The position numbers and the translations under genes were made by a program. Of a DNA stretch of 64,000 nucleotides, positions 1 through 8,603 are shown piece after piece. Position 1 is the first letter of the stretch, and every line of letters begins with the position of its first letter. Under the pieces are notes generated by a model. It was not told the origin of the DNA. It saw nothing but the letters and a program-made list of their open reading frames with translations, and searched no databases. The DNA comes from Halostella litorea (GTDB lineage Archaea > Halobacteriota > Halobacteria > Halobacteriales > Natronoarchaeaceae): positions 434,001 through 498,000 of the forward strand of contig NZ_SJER01000001.1 of assembly GCF_004785955.1 (NCBI RefSeq). The letters run 5' to 3'.

Positions 1-1034
1 ACCGCGAACACGCCGAGGATGGCCCCGTCGGCCGCGACCGTCCCCCGCTGTGTGACCCGCCCCGCGACCGCCGTGGCCGCCTCGGCGAGGGCACAGTCCG
101 GCGCGGAAACCTCGAACTCGACCTCGGTTGCGTCGTCGTCCGCCATCGCGCGTCGGGTCTTGGTCGCGTGGATCGCGTAGCCCGCGATCTCGCCCATCTC
201 GGCGAGCGTCGACCGCTCGACCGGCCGGACCTCGTGGCTGCGCCGGGTCGCGACCGTCAGCGCCCCGTACGACGTGCCGGCGTACGCCACCGGCACGGCG
301 ACGACGTCGCGCCCGTCGGCGCGTGCGGTCTGCGGTTCGCCGGTCTCGATCGCGGCCGCGGCGGCCTCGACTCCCGGCTCGTCGCCCCGGTCGAGGCCCG
401 CGTCGACCGACACGCGACAGCGCGGGTCGACGCTGCCGTCGCCGGGGTGCTGGCCGCCGATCCAGGCGACCCGGAACGGCAGCCCCGAGACGGCCGCCTC
501 GCACGTCGTCGTCTCGATCTCCTCGCGGGAGTCGGCGGCCACGAGGTCCATCGTCAGGTCCCGGAACGCGATGTGGGCCCTGTCGTGGTGGGCGAGCGTC
601 GCCCGCTGTGCGGAGAGGTCCCGCTTTCGCTCCGACTGGACGGCGTCGTACACGCCGATCACGATCCCCGCCCCGGCCCCCCAGATCAGCATGTAGCCGG
701 CGAGAAAGCCCGGCTTAATCGTCCCCTGCAGTTGCTGGAACCCGTACGTCCACGCCGCGACGACGGCGATGCCGGCGGTGCCGGCCAGCCCCCACTTCGC
801 CACCGCGGTGCCGTCCCCGCTCCGGTCCCACCGCCCGGTCGTCACGGCGACCCCGACCGCGACCACGGCGACGGACAAGCCGAACGGGACCGCGTTCTCA
901 AGGACCGTCAGCGAGAGCGGGTCGTTCTGGACGAGGAAGTCCTCGTAGACGTCGTACAGGCTGAGCGCCATCACGGTCGCCCCGACGAGCGCCAGTCCCG
1001 CGCCGCCGAGCGCCCGCGCTCGCTTCCCGATCAT
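1..1034 (-). CDS. Membrane-anchored GAF / bacterio-opsin-activator-like regulator (3' end outside window)
   Basis: The reading frame starts at an ATG at 1034 and stays open to the left edge (about 344 codons), so the C-terminus is missing. Four hydrophobic segments lie in the first ~130 residues, followed by a cytoplasmic region that reads like a GAF sensor (roughly 145-300). After that comes the start of a Bat-type domain with the pattern EVEFEVSAPDCALAEAA. In haloarchaeal Bat-like proteins this domain precedes a C-terminal HTH_10 DNA-binding domain, which would lie beyond the window. By family it is a membrane-tethered transcription regulator with an unknown signal. The architecture is seen directly; the DNA-binding end is inferred. 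Confidence 0.75.
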   Translation of the reverse strand, partial: MIGKRARALGGAGLALVGATVMALSLYDVYEDFLVQNDPLSLTVLENAVPFGLSVAVVAVGVAVTTGRWDRSGDGTAVAKWGLAGTAGIAVVAAWTYGFQQLQGTIKPGFLAGYMLIWGAGAGIVIGVYDAVQSERKRDLSAQRATLAHHDRAHIAFRDLTMDLVAADSREEIETTTCEAAVSGLPFRVAWIGGQHPGDGSVDPRCRVSVDAGLDRGDEPGVEAAAAAIETGEPQTARADGRDVVAVPVAYAGTSYGALTVATRRSHEVRPVERSTLAEMGEIAGYAIHATKTRRAMADDDATEVEFEVSAPDCALAEAATAVAGRVTQRGTVAADGAILGVFA

Positions 1035-1178
1035 TACCGGGCCTTGGGAGACCACCGGCAAATGTTTCCTGCAATATCTCAGGCGAGCGGGAGTGAAAGG
1101 ATCGACCGGCACGCCGCCCGGCGTGCCCGCGCGCCGGCGATCGCGGCGTTGAAAGCGCTGGGCCGTCCATCCCATCGC

Positions 1179-2189
1179 ATGACCGAGGACCACGAGGACC
1201 CGGAGCGCGAGGAGTTCGCCCACGACCCGGTCGCCCACGCCGAGGCGCGGGCCGGGATGACCGTGGACGACCTCGTCGCGGAGTACGGGAACGCCGGCAT
1301 CGGCGCGACGGCGCTCCACGAGGCAGTCGACGTGTACGCCGAGATGATCGGGTCGGACGACGTCACCAACTTCTTCGGGCTGGCCGGGGCGATGGTGCCC
1401 GCGGGGATGCGCCGGATCGTCGCGGACCTGATCCGGGACGGGCACATCGACGCGCTGGTGACGACCGGCGCGAACCTCACCCACGACGCCATCGAGGCCA
1501 TCGGCGGGAAACACCACCACGGCCGCGACGAGCAGCCGGGCAAGTCGATGCGCGACCACGACGAGCAGCTCCGCGACGAGGAGGTCGACCGCATCTACAA
1601 CGTCTACCTCCCCCAGGAGCACTTCGCGCTGTTCGAGGACCACCTCCGCTCGCGGGTGTTCCCAGAGTGCGAGGGGACGGTGAGTATCCGGGAACTCACC
1701 GCCGAACTCGGCCGCGCGAACGCCGCCGTCAACGAGGCGGAGGGGATCGACGAGGGCGCGGGCATCGCTGCGGCCGCCTCCGAGCACGACGTGCCGATCT
1801 ACTGCCCCGCGATACAGGACTCCGTGCTCGGCCTGCAGGCGTGGATGTACTCCCAGACGAGTGACTTCTCGCTGGACGCGCTCGGGGACATGACGCCGCT
1901 GACGGACCTCGCGTTCGACGCCGACCGCGCCGGCGCGATGGTCGTCGGCGGCGGCGTCCCGAAGAACTTCGTGCTCCAGACGATGCTGGTCGCCCCTTCG
2001 GCGTACGACTTCGCGGTCCAGCTGACGATGGACCCGCCCAACACCGGCGGGCTCTCCGGCGCGACGCTGGACGAGGCCCGCTCGTGGGGGAAAATCGAGA
2101 AGGCCGGCCGCAACGCCAGCGTGTACGCCGACGCGACGATCACGCTCCCGCTGGTCGTCGCGGCCGCCCGCGAGCGCGTCGGCGAGTAG
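1179..2189 (+). CDS. dys: Deoxyhypusine synthase
   Basis: 336 residues. The enzyme transfers the aminobutyl group of spermidine (or agmatine in archaeal variants) to a lysine of initiation factor aIF5A, the first step of hypusine formation, in the cytoplasm. The sequence has the family signatures FFGLAGAMVPAGMR (~65-78) and VTTGANLTHD (~95-104). The catalytic lysine lies in SWGKI (K305), followed by VYADATITLP near the C-terminus. The frame is open further upstream, but the ATG at 1179 gives the normal family length and the upstream extension is Arg-rich and unlike a protein. It is monocistronic. Confidence 0.95.
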   Translation: MTEDHEDPEREEFAHDPVAHAEARAGMTVDDLVAEYGNAGIGATALHEAVDVYAEMIGSDDVTNFFGLAGAMVPAGMRRIVADLIRDGHIDALVTTGANLTHDAIEAIGGKHHHGRDEQPGKSMRDHDEQLRDEEVDRIYNVYLPQEHFALFEDHLRSRVFPECEGTVSIRELTAELGRANAAVNEAEGIDEGAGIAAAASEHDVPIYCPAIQDSVLGLQAWMYSQTSDFSLDALGDMTPLTDLAFDADRAGAMVVGGGVPKNFVLQTMLVAPSAYDFAVQLTMDPPNTGGLSGATLDEARSWGKIEKAGRNASVYADATITLPLVVAAARERVGE

Positions 2190-2284
2190 CCGGTCGCGGC
2201 GGTCGCCGCCCGGACCTGTCGCCGTCGAAACCCGTCGGTTGAGGCATCCGGAAACCTATCCCGTTCGGTGGCCTACGGCGGGTA

Positions 2285-2671
2285 ATGGCACAGGAGACGC
2301 TCGAAGCGGAGGCGGTCGAGACGGTCGTGGGCGACGAGCGGGCCGCGCTGAACCGGATGGACCTCGTCAGCACGCTGCTCGACGACGCCGTTCGGGTCCC
2401 CGGCACGGAGTTCAAGGTCGGGCTGGACCCCATCGTCGGGATCCTGCCGGTCGCCGGCGACTCCGTGATGTCGCTGGTGTCGCTGTACGTCGTCCTCGAG
2501 GCGGTCAACCTCGGCGCACCGGCGACGCTCGTCGCGCGGATGCTTGGAAACGTCGTGCTCGACGCCGTGATCGGGTCGATCCCGGTCCTCGGGACCGTCT
2601 TCGATGCGGCGTGGAAGGCGAACCGGCGGAACGTCCGCCTCGTCGAGCGCCACCTCGACACCGGTCAGTAG
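2285..2671 (+). CDS. DUF4112 family small membrane protein
   Basis: 128 residues. The central part (about 40-110) has the DUF4112 pattern: a conserved KVGLDPIVGILPVAGD stretch, two hydrophobic helices, and an IGSIPVLGTVFDAAWKAN motif near the end. Its function is not established in any species I know of; it is probably an integral membrane protein. The stop codon overlaps the 3' end of the convergent glycosyltransferase gene by 7 bases. Confidence 0.8.
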   Translation: MAQETLEAEAVETVVGDERAALNRMDLVSTLLDDAVRVPGTEFKVGLDPIVGILPVAGDSVMSLVSLYVVLEAVNLGAPATLVARMLGNVVLDAVIGSIPVLGTVFDAAWKANRRNVRLVERHLDTGQ

Positions 2672-3336
2672 TCGGCGGTCAGCCGCCCCCAGTCGAGCCG
2701 GAGGTAGTGGTACAGCGTCCCCGTCAGCCCCGAGTCCGCGATCCGCCGGCCGGAGGTCTCGACCAGCACGGCCGGGCAGTAACCCGTCTCGGCCAGCCGC
2801 CCGAGCCGCCGGCTGAACGCCGTGTCCTCGTTGGGGACGGCCGGGAACCCGCCCGCCTCGCGGTACGTCGCCGCGTCCACGAAGCAGTTGAAACCGGGCA
2901 GGACCGGCCGCGACAGCCGCGGAAACAGGTGGTTTATCGTCCACTCCATCGGCTTCGCCCGCAGCGGCCCGGTTATCCGACAGCGCGAGGAGGCGGCGGC
3001 CAGCCCCTCGCCCGCGACGAAGTCGAGCATCGACTCGACGTAGCCCGGCCGGGGGACGGTATCGGCGTCGACGAACGCGAGCCAGTCGCCCCGCGCGTGG
3101 CACGCCCCCAGGTGGCGCGCGTTGCCGATGCCGCTGGTCGACTGGCGGTACACCCGCGCGCCGCGCTCGGCGGCCACCTCGGCGGTGCCGTCGCGGGGGC
3201 CGCCCACCACGACGACCGTCTCGTACTCGCGGTCGGTGTCCTGTGCCGCGATGCCGTCGAGCGCCGCCGGCAGGTAGGCCGCCTCCCCCTTGGCCGGGAC
3301 GACGAAGCTCACGGCGGGGTCGCCTCCGTCGGCCAT
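2665..3336 (-). CDS. Family 2 glycosyltransferase
   Basis: 223 residues. The N-terminus has the GT-A nucleotide-sugar fold: VSFVVPAKGEAAYLPAALDG, then the metal-binding DAD in AFVDADTVPRP (~95), then NEDTAFSRRLGR, which supplies the acceptor-side ED. It probably transfers a sugar to a lipid or glycan at the cytoplasmic face; the substrate cannot be told. The ATG at 3336 is chosen because it sits directly before the first beta strand. An upstream in-frame extension exists but reads as intergenic DNA containing promoter-like AT-rich sequence. The gene is convergent with the DUF4112 gene. Confidence 0.85.
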   Translation of the reverse strand: MADGGDPAVSFVVPAKGEAAYLPAALDGIAAQDTDREYETVVVVGGPRDGTAEVAAERGARVYRQSTSGIGNARHLGACHARGDWLAFVDADTVPRPGYVESMLDFVAGEGLAAASSRCRITGPLRAKPMEWTINHLFPRLSRPVLPGFNCFVDAATYREAGGFPAVPNEDTAFSRRLGRLAETGYCPAVLVETSGRRIADSGLTGTLYHYLRLDWGRLTADY

Positions 3337-3535
3337 CGTCCGGCAGTCCACCGCTGTCGGTGTTAGTTCTTGTGTCGGCCGTGGCCGGCCGCACACGGCA
3401 ACGGTTGTATCAACACGAACAATTATTATAGTCCGGCCCGTCGGATCGCCCGTCCGATGCATTCGCTCGTACCGGGGTCCGTCTGATTCTCCGACCGCCG
3501 TCCAGCGCCGCGACCGCCCGAGCCAACGACCCCAC

Positions 3536-3721
3536 ATGTCAGAGACCACGCAGCGACCCGCCGCGAGCACCGAGCCGAAACCGACGCCGACGACCGACCG
3601 GTCCGCCAGCGACGCCGCGCCGATGGCGTTCGACCCCCACGGCACCGCCCGCCTCCCCAACGCCGTCGACGGCGAGAACGGGGCGATGCCCGACCCCGAC
3701 CGCGGACGGAACGGTCAATAG
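3536..3721 (+). CDS. Small hydrophilic protein, unknown
   Basis: 61 residues, rich in Pro, Thr, Asp and Arg, with no cysteine or membrane segment. An AT-rich promoter-like stretch (AATTATTATAG, around 3,420) lies about 115 bases upstream, so a leader would be needed. The codon choice fits the host. I do not recognise a family; it may be a real small disordered protein or chance. Confidence 0.4.
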   Translation: MSETTQRPAASTEPKPTPTTDRSASDAAPMAFDPHGTARLPNAVDGENGAMPDPDRGRNGQ

Positions 3722-4352
3722 GGCACGGGCGCTACGTCCGCCCGGCCGATGACGAGGCGACCGGGCCGAGCCGGCTGGCACCCGGCGACGACGAGCCCTA
3801 TGAGTGCCGAGGCCAGATTTCTATCCACACATTCACGGCGAGAAGTGAATAAACGTCAGAGAATAACGCCTGCTCCACTCTGCGGGAACACAGTTGTTCG
3901 GTGAGGTCGGATAGAGAATACTTCAAGGCATCACATAGCACTTGTGATTCTTGAGTGGTGTCCTCTACCCACTTACCAGTCACAAGCGTTGTCTGGAAAA
4001 CAAGCAATATTCTCCCTTGCTTTGCGGGGGGTTCGTATCGTTGACAACGTAATTAGACAAGGTATTATTTTCATCAAGATATACACATCTGAGAGAAAAT
4101 CCGAGGTCAGCATCATCAAGTTCTCATTCAAAGACCACCGTTTATTATCTCCTTGATGATTATATGGTTTAATAGTGCATCTCGACGGGTTATTTCGTAC
4201 TTCTCAGACTCTCCTGTCCCGTGGTAATTCCCCATCCGCAAAATAGAGTAACCGGAACCCTCCTCGTTCTTAGCCTTTATAGTCTCGTACGGGTTTCGGT
4301 CCTGCGACACGGCCAATTACTCAGGAAGATCTACCTGCCATCTGGGTGGCGC
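3722..4352. other. AT-richer gap without a confident gene
   Basis: This 630-base stretch is clearly less GC-rich than the chromosome around it. It begins with one copy of the three-copy repeat (3,801-3,880). Short frames exist on both strands (a 69-aa and a 62-aa frame on minus, a 70-aa frame on plus), but none has a recognisable domain or haloarchaeal composition. It looks like foreign or decayed DNA downstream of the glycosidase gene. Confidence 0.6.
3801..3880 (+). repeat. Island repeat, copy R1
   Basis: First of three diverged, same-strand copies of one sequence. The shared core reads (C/G)CGAGGCC, then a (T/C)ATCC block, then GTC(A/G)GAGAAT or a close variant. Translated on the plus strand, the copies give related peptides: RGQISIHTF here, RGRPSIHTV in R2 and RGQLSIRTV in R3. 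This copy carries an in-frame stop, so it is not part of an active gene. Confidence 0.7.
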
Positions 4353-6038
4353 TCATCGCGTATTCGCTGTCTTTGCAGTAGCCGACTCTCCTGATCCGAT
4401 ACCGTTCTCTATGACCTCCCAGGTGGACGTGTCCTCCGCGAAGATTCCCAGTGGGTTCTCCGTACGGGTTCGCTCATCGCCGTCCCATGACGACAGCTCG
4501 GGATACCAGTACTGGATGCCGCCCAGTCCCGCTTCACGACCGACCCGGTTCGCCGTCTTGAACAGCTCGTTTCGCTGGGAAAGCGGCAGATCGTCTTCCG
4601 GATCGACGACCACACCGAACTCCCCCAAGTACGCCGGCTTGCCTACCTCCTCGTGGGCCTTCCGGACGTGCGAACGAACGTACTCGCCAAACTCTTCTGC
4701 GGAACGGACGGTTGTGCTATCGCCGTGGCGTGCAACCGGGTACTCATGGAACGAGCAGACGTCTATGGCGTCCGACTGGTGGGTCTCAACGTACGCATTG
4801 CGGCGATTCCACGACTCGTAAACGTCGCCGGTTGCCCCGTGCATTCCCGTACCGATGAGGTGGTGGTCGTCCAGCGATCGGATGTGACGGGCAGCACTAT
4901 CGTACCAGTCGGCGAGGGACTCGCCTCTACGGTCGTCGAGATACTCCACCTCGTTTCCTACCTCCCAGGCCATGATAGTGGGATCCTCGTGGTACGAGAG
5001 CCCCGTAAGTTGGTTCTCACGTGTCAGGAACCGCTCGATGTAGTTGTGGTAATAGGCGTTGGCCTGCTCGTCGTCGAAAAATTCGTTGTGGCTGTCGGCC
5101 GTCGACGACCAGTCGGCATACGCTGCAGGGCTGGGGGCGAGGTCTGGTCCGTACCAGTTCATCAACAGTGGCAACACTAGTCGGATGCCGCGCCGCTTGG
5201 CCGCCAAGACTATGTAGTCGAAGTGGTCGAACCAGCTGTCGTCGAACTCGTCGGGGCCCAGGTGGACCTGCGTCCCGGTCCATCCCGGCGGAAAGAACCA
5301 CGTTCGGACGACGGACACATCGTGTTCGGCGACGTAATCCAGAAGCGCGTCCACGTGCTCGGTACCCCAACGCTTGACCGAGAGGTTGTTAAGGTTCACT
5401 CCCCTGTATCGGAAGCTCGATCCATCAACCGTGAAGTCGGTGCCGTCGGTCCCTACGAAAGACGTCGGGTATCGCTCGACACTGAGTACGGTTGTTGCCC
5501 GGTCGTACTCTTCGTAGCCGACTGAGACCGTCGCAGAGAGTTCGTGATCGCCGACCTGTGGGACCATGAGATCCATCGATATCTCGCGGGAGTTACCGGC
5601 GGAGAGGTCTACCTCCTGGAGCCCGGCATCGCTGCCGGCGACTGTGAGCTTGACGCGGACGGTCACGGCCGCTGTTCCCTCGTTTGCGACCTCGACACCG
5701 ATCGTTGCTGGCCGTGTCTGGCGAACGGTGTCTGTCTTGACGCGAAGTTCGGAAATGACGGGGTCCGGTGCTTGTGTTGTCGTTTCGGTTGAGGATGGCT
5801 CGGCCGTCTCAGTCGAAGTTGGTTCGGTTGTGCCGGTCGCTGTCGACTCCGGCGTCGTAGTTCCCGCCGTGGGGCCCGGAGTATCCGTCGGTGCATCACT
5901 ATCATCACTAAACGCTGAACACCCGGCTAACATGGCACTGGTAGTAACGATGCTCCCGAGGTAGGCCCTTCGGCGCAATTCTCTATCGAAAACCCGTTCG
6001 CTATTTTCTGCCTCCGGTTCAGGAGCCTTGTCTGCCAT
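4353..6038 (-). CDS. Secreted lipoprotein glycoside hydrolase, family 5 (mannanase-like)
   Basis: 561 residues. The N-terminus has a Tat-type lipoprotein signal (RRRAYLGSIV, then lipobox LAGC), followed by a long Thr/Ser/Pro-rich linker and a beta-sandwich domain (~120-215). A GH5 TIM barrel starts at FTVDGSSFRYRGVNLNNL. The predicted acid/base Glu is in WEVGNE and the nucleophile in YLGEFG. The pattern is closest to GH5 beta-mannanases (endo-acting on mannan), but the substrate is inferred. The ATG at 6038 fits a leaderless transcript, because a TATATA box lies about 27 bases upstream (6,062-6,069). Flanking repeats R1 and R2 and the AT-rich surroundings suggest it was acquired by transfer. 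Confidence 0.88.
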   Translation of the reverse strand: MADKAPEPEAENSERVFDRELRRRAYLGSIVTTSAMLAGCSAFSDDSDAPTDTPGPTAGTTTPESTATGTTEPTSTETAEPSSTETTTQAPDPVISELRVKTDTVRQTRPATIGVEVANEGTAAVTVRVKLTVAGSDAGLQEVDLSAGNSREISMDLMVPQVGDHELSATVSVGYEEYDRATTVLSVERYPTSFVGTDGTDFTVDGSSFRYRGVNLNNLSVKRWGTEHVDALLDYVAEHDVSVVRTWFFPPGWTGTQVHLGPDEFDDSWFDHFDYIVLAAKRRGIRLVLPLLMNWYGPDLAPSPAAYADWSSTADSHNEFFDDEQANAYYHNYIERFLTRENQLTGLSYHEDPTIMAWEVGNEVEYLDDRRGESLADWYDSAARHIRSLDDHHLIGTGMHGATGDVYESWNRRNAYVETHQSDAIDVCSFHEYPVARHGDSTTVRSAEEFGEYVRSHVRKAHEEVGKPAYLGEFGVVVDPEDDLPLSQRNELFKTANRVGREAGLGGIQYWYPELSSWDGDERTRTENPLGIFAEDTSTWEVIENGIGSGESATAKTANTR

Positions 6039-6059
6039 GGCAGCCCCAAATGTCGGCAC

Positions 6060-6071
6060 GCATATATACAT
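6060..6071 (-). promoter_or_regulatory. TATA box of the GH5 gene
   Basis: An alternating TATATA run is centred near 6,066, about 27 bases upstream of the chosen ATG at 6,038 on the minus strand. That is the usual distance for a leaderless archaeal transcript, so it supports that start. Confidence 0.6.
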
Positions 6072-6406
6072 AATGCCAAACAAGCAGGTTCCTGGTTTGT
6101 TCTCAATGAGCGCGTTCTCGTTCCCCGAGTGTTCGAAATGGACTTGTTCACGTTCGCAGCTTTCTAATTCGCACTGACGAGTTACAACAGAAGCTTTCAG
6201 CCGAACAAGGCGGGAACTCAGGGAATAATCCACATCTTGGTAATATCAAACAAGCACACAAGCTGGCATTTTCCAGACAGATTGCGTGAGACTGTAGAAT
6301 AATACTCTCCGTCATGTCCAATATGACTGCCGTGAATGTTATGGGAATATCCTGGGTCGATCACGGATTAAGCGGATTCGACAGACCAGTTAATCACAAT
6401 CACTCT

Positions 6407-6505
6407 GGATAGATTGAGAGTCGTGAGTGGCGAGGCCGACCTTCCATCCATACAGTTGCGAGAGGGAGTGGACGAACGTCGGAGAATTGCGTCTGCCACT
6501 TTCTG
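6407..6505 (+). repeat. Island repeat, copy R2
   Basis: Second copy, lying between the glycosidase gene and the GIY-YIG-like gene and ending 13 bases from the latter's stop codon. It shares with R3 a longer left part beginning GGATAGAT, so R2 and R3 are the closer pair over that end. Confidence 0.7.
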
Positions 6506-6518
6506 AGGGGGTTCAGCA

Positions 6519-7247
6519 CTACGGCGGAGCTGTATCGTTGACGGATTTCTCAAGGAGGGTCAGAAACGAACTATCGTATCGTTCGCCGACGTGATTCACG
6601 TTCCAGAGGCCGGATTCCCGAATCTCTTGGCTTTGGCTGTACCGACCGAGCCATTGATCTCTCCGTGGGTCGATAGACTTCTTGTCGAAATTACTGAGAA
6701 GGGCGATAGCGTTCCGTTCGAGATACACTCGGTCACTGTCGGCGCTCGGTTCGTCGTTTAGGTTCACCCAGAGGAACGGCTGTTCACGGATGTACGTGCT
6801 CACCCGTCGTTCGAGGACGTATTCCTCGTCACGGACCTCCGACCGCTCACGGTCGATGCTCGACCAGCGTTTGTCCCAGTCGGGGTAGTCGTCGTGCAGG
6901 TCGTGCTTCTCGATCATCGCCTCGCCGACGCGCTTGCGATACACGGAGCCGCGGTGAGCGCCCCCGTGGGGATGGTTGGAACTCCCGCTGCCCGTTCCGT
7001 AGTGTTGTTTCAGCCTATCCCAGAGCGACGTGCTGCTTCCTTCAGAAACCGCGTGTGTTCCGACGCGAGTTACGCGCAATTGGTCAGGCGAGTCGCGTGT
7101 TTCGCCCGGTTCGAGGAAGAAGTAGACGCCGCGGTCGGGCCAGTCCATGTATCCGGTGCAGTTCTTGAGCTTCCGTGTACCGTCGACTCGTTGCTCAAGG
7201 TCGTCGAGCAGTGAGTAGAAGCAGTCGAGGTCGTCCTGACGAGCCAT
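6519..7247 (-). CDS. GIY-YIG-like protein
   Basis: 242 residues. The N-terminal part reads as a GIY-YIG nuclease fold: GVYFFLEPGE (the GIY strand, ~40-50), RVGTHAV (the YIG strand, ~70) and LWDRLKQHYG with the expected Arg on the following helix. A YRKRVGEAM stretch follows. A catalytic Glu is plausible further on but I cannot place it firmly. Stand-alone proteins of this type have no settled function; DNA cleavage is inferred. The ATG at 7247 is preferred over one 30 bases upstream because it begins the conserved part. It is flanked by repeats R2 and R3. Confidence 0.6.
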   Translation of the reverse strand: MARQDDLDCFYSLLDDLEQRVDGTRKLKNCTGYMDWPDRGVYFFLEPGETRDSPDQLRVTRVGTHAVSEGSSTSLWDRLKQHYGTGSGSSNHPHGGAHRGSVYRKRVGEAMIEKHDLHDDYPDWDKRWSSIDRERSEVRDEEYVLERRVSTYIREQPFLWVNLNDEPSADSDRVYLERNAIALLSNFDKKSIDPRRDQWLGRYSQSQEIRESGLWNVNHVGERYDSSFLTLLEKSVNDTAPP

Positions 7248-7338
7248 TATTACGGTATTCCTCTCATTCACGCACAAAGAGTTTCACCACTCGGTACGAC
7301 GACTTCGGAGAGAACGACGGATGGACATACTGCATCAT

Positions 7339-7430
7339 GGATAGATCGTGAGCCGTGACTACCGAGGCCAGCTTTCCATCCGGACAGTCGTGAGGAGAGG
7401 TGGCGACCGGCGGAGAACTGCCTCCGTTAC
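7339..7430 (+). repeat. Island repeat, copy R3
   Basis: Third copy, upstream of the GIY-YIG-like gene's start, marking the right edge of the AT-richer island. It is the most GC-rich copy. Translation gives RGQLSIRTVVRR, related to R1 and R2. Confidence 0.7.
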
Positions 7431-7507
7431 TCCCACGTTACCCGGATACTACTCCCATTTGCGACCAAATAATGATTACCGCACCCGTATAGCCGAACAT
7501 CGGGTCG

Positions 7508-8551
7508 ATGTTCTCAAGCGGGGACCGGGTCGCCGACAGCGAGGAGGCGGAGACGGAGACGGACACGGTCCCTCCCGGAGGCGACCCCGACGACCCGGCC
7601 TCCCGGCTGGTTCGGTGGGTTCTCCTGACCGGGGATCGACGGGTGCTCGCACTCGTTACGGAGGTCGTCATCCTGTCGGCGTTGCTGGCCGTCGGGACCG
7701 TCTGGGAGTTCGAGATGGAACGACTCGTCACCGAGACACGGGCGGTTCAGACGCTGTTCAACACGTTACTCGGGGGGATCATCCTCTTCGTCTCGGTCGT
7801 GCTCTCGATCAATACCGCGGCCCTGGCTCAGGAGTTCGCTCCTCTCCAGGTCAAACTGGCACGCATCGAGGACTCCATCGAACTACAGGTCGAACTGGAG
7901 GAACTCGTGGAGGACGGCATCAGCCCGGCCGGGCTACAGCCGTTCCTCGAATACGTTATCGCGGCGATCCACTCCGAAGCGGATACGCTCCGGGCAGCCG
8001 ATGGCTCCACCGACGACGAGCAAGTGAGGGCGGACCTGCTCGCCTTCGTCGACGAGATCAACGCACGGCTGTCGCTGATCGAGGACCGCATTCGGAGAAC
8101 CGACCCCCGCGTTTCCAGCCTCCTTTTGAGCACGCTCGATTACCCCTACGCCCGTCACATCAACGTGACCCGCCGCCTGAAAGCCGCTCACGGGGCCGAG
8201 TTCACCGAATCGGACCGGGAGTCACTCGAGACGCTGCTCCAGGTACTCACGATCCTCGCGTCCGGTCGGGAGTACTTCACGACGCTGTACTTCAAGCGGG
8301 AGCTCCGGAACCTGTCGAGTTCCCTCCTCGTCCTCTCGCTCCCGGTCATCGTCTTCACGTCGTACGTCCTGCTCGCGATGGATGCCGGACTCTTCCCGGG
8401 GGCGACGCTTCCGGGGATCGAATCGCGGCTCCTCTACGTCAGCCTCGCGTTCGTCATCGCGCTCTCGCCGTACGTCCTCCTCAGTTCGTACATGCTTCGC
8501 ATCCTCACCGTCTCGAAACACTCCCTCGAATCGACCGTGTTCTCACTCTAG
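7508..8551 (+). CDS. Haloarchaeal four-helix membrane protein, unknown
   Basis: 347 residues. Two hydrophobic helices near the N-terminus (~58-77 and ~92-110) and two near the C-terminus (~267-290 and ~308-330) flank a long cytoplasmic middle that is acidic and helical. Related-looking membrane proteins occur in haloarchaea, but I know of no function. The bulk is GC-rich like the host, so the gene lies outside the AT-rich island. Confidence 0.7.
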   Translation: MFSSGDRVADSEEAETETDTVPPGGDPDDPASRLVRWVLLTGDRRVLALVTEVVILSALLAVGTVWEFEMERLVTETRAVQTLFNTLLGGIILFVSVVLSINTAALAQEFAPLQVKLARIEDSIELQVELEELVEDGISPAGLQPFLEYVIAAIHSEADTLRAADGSTDDEQVRADLLAFVDEINARLSLIEDRIRRTDPRVSSLLLSTLDYPYARHINVTRRLKAAHGAEFTESDRESLETLLQVLTILASGREYFTTLYFKRELRNLSSSLLVLSLPVIVFTSYVLLAMDAGLFPGATLPGIESRLLYVSLAFVIALSPYVLLSSYMLRILTVSKHSLESTVFSL

Positions 8552-8603
8552 GGGCGAACCGGGGAGCCGTCGCCCGTCGCAACGCACCCCCGGGCCGCAC
8601 CGG

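Noticed and set aside
168-1178. In-frame extension upstream of deoxyhypusine synthase
   Set aside because: It is antisense to the convincing membrane/GAF regulator at 1-1,034, and the enzyme family begins at the later ATG.
3798-4316. Short frames of 60-70 codons in the AT-richer gap
   Set aside because: No domain, unlike haloarchaeal composition; one contains a copy of the three-copy repeat in antisense. Not supported as genes.
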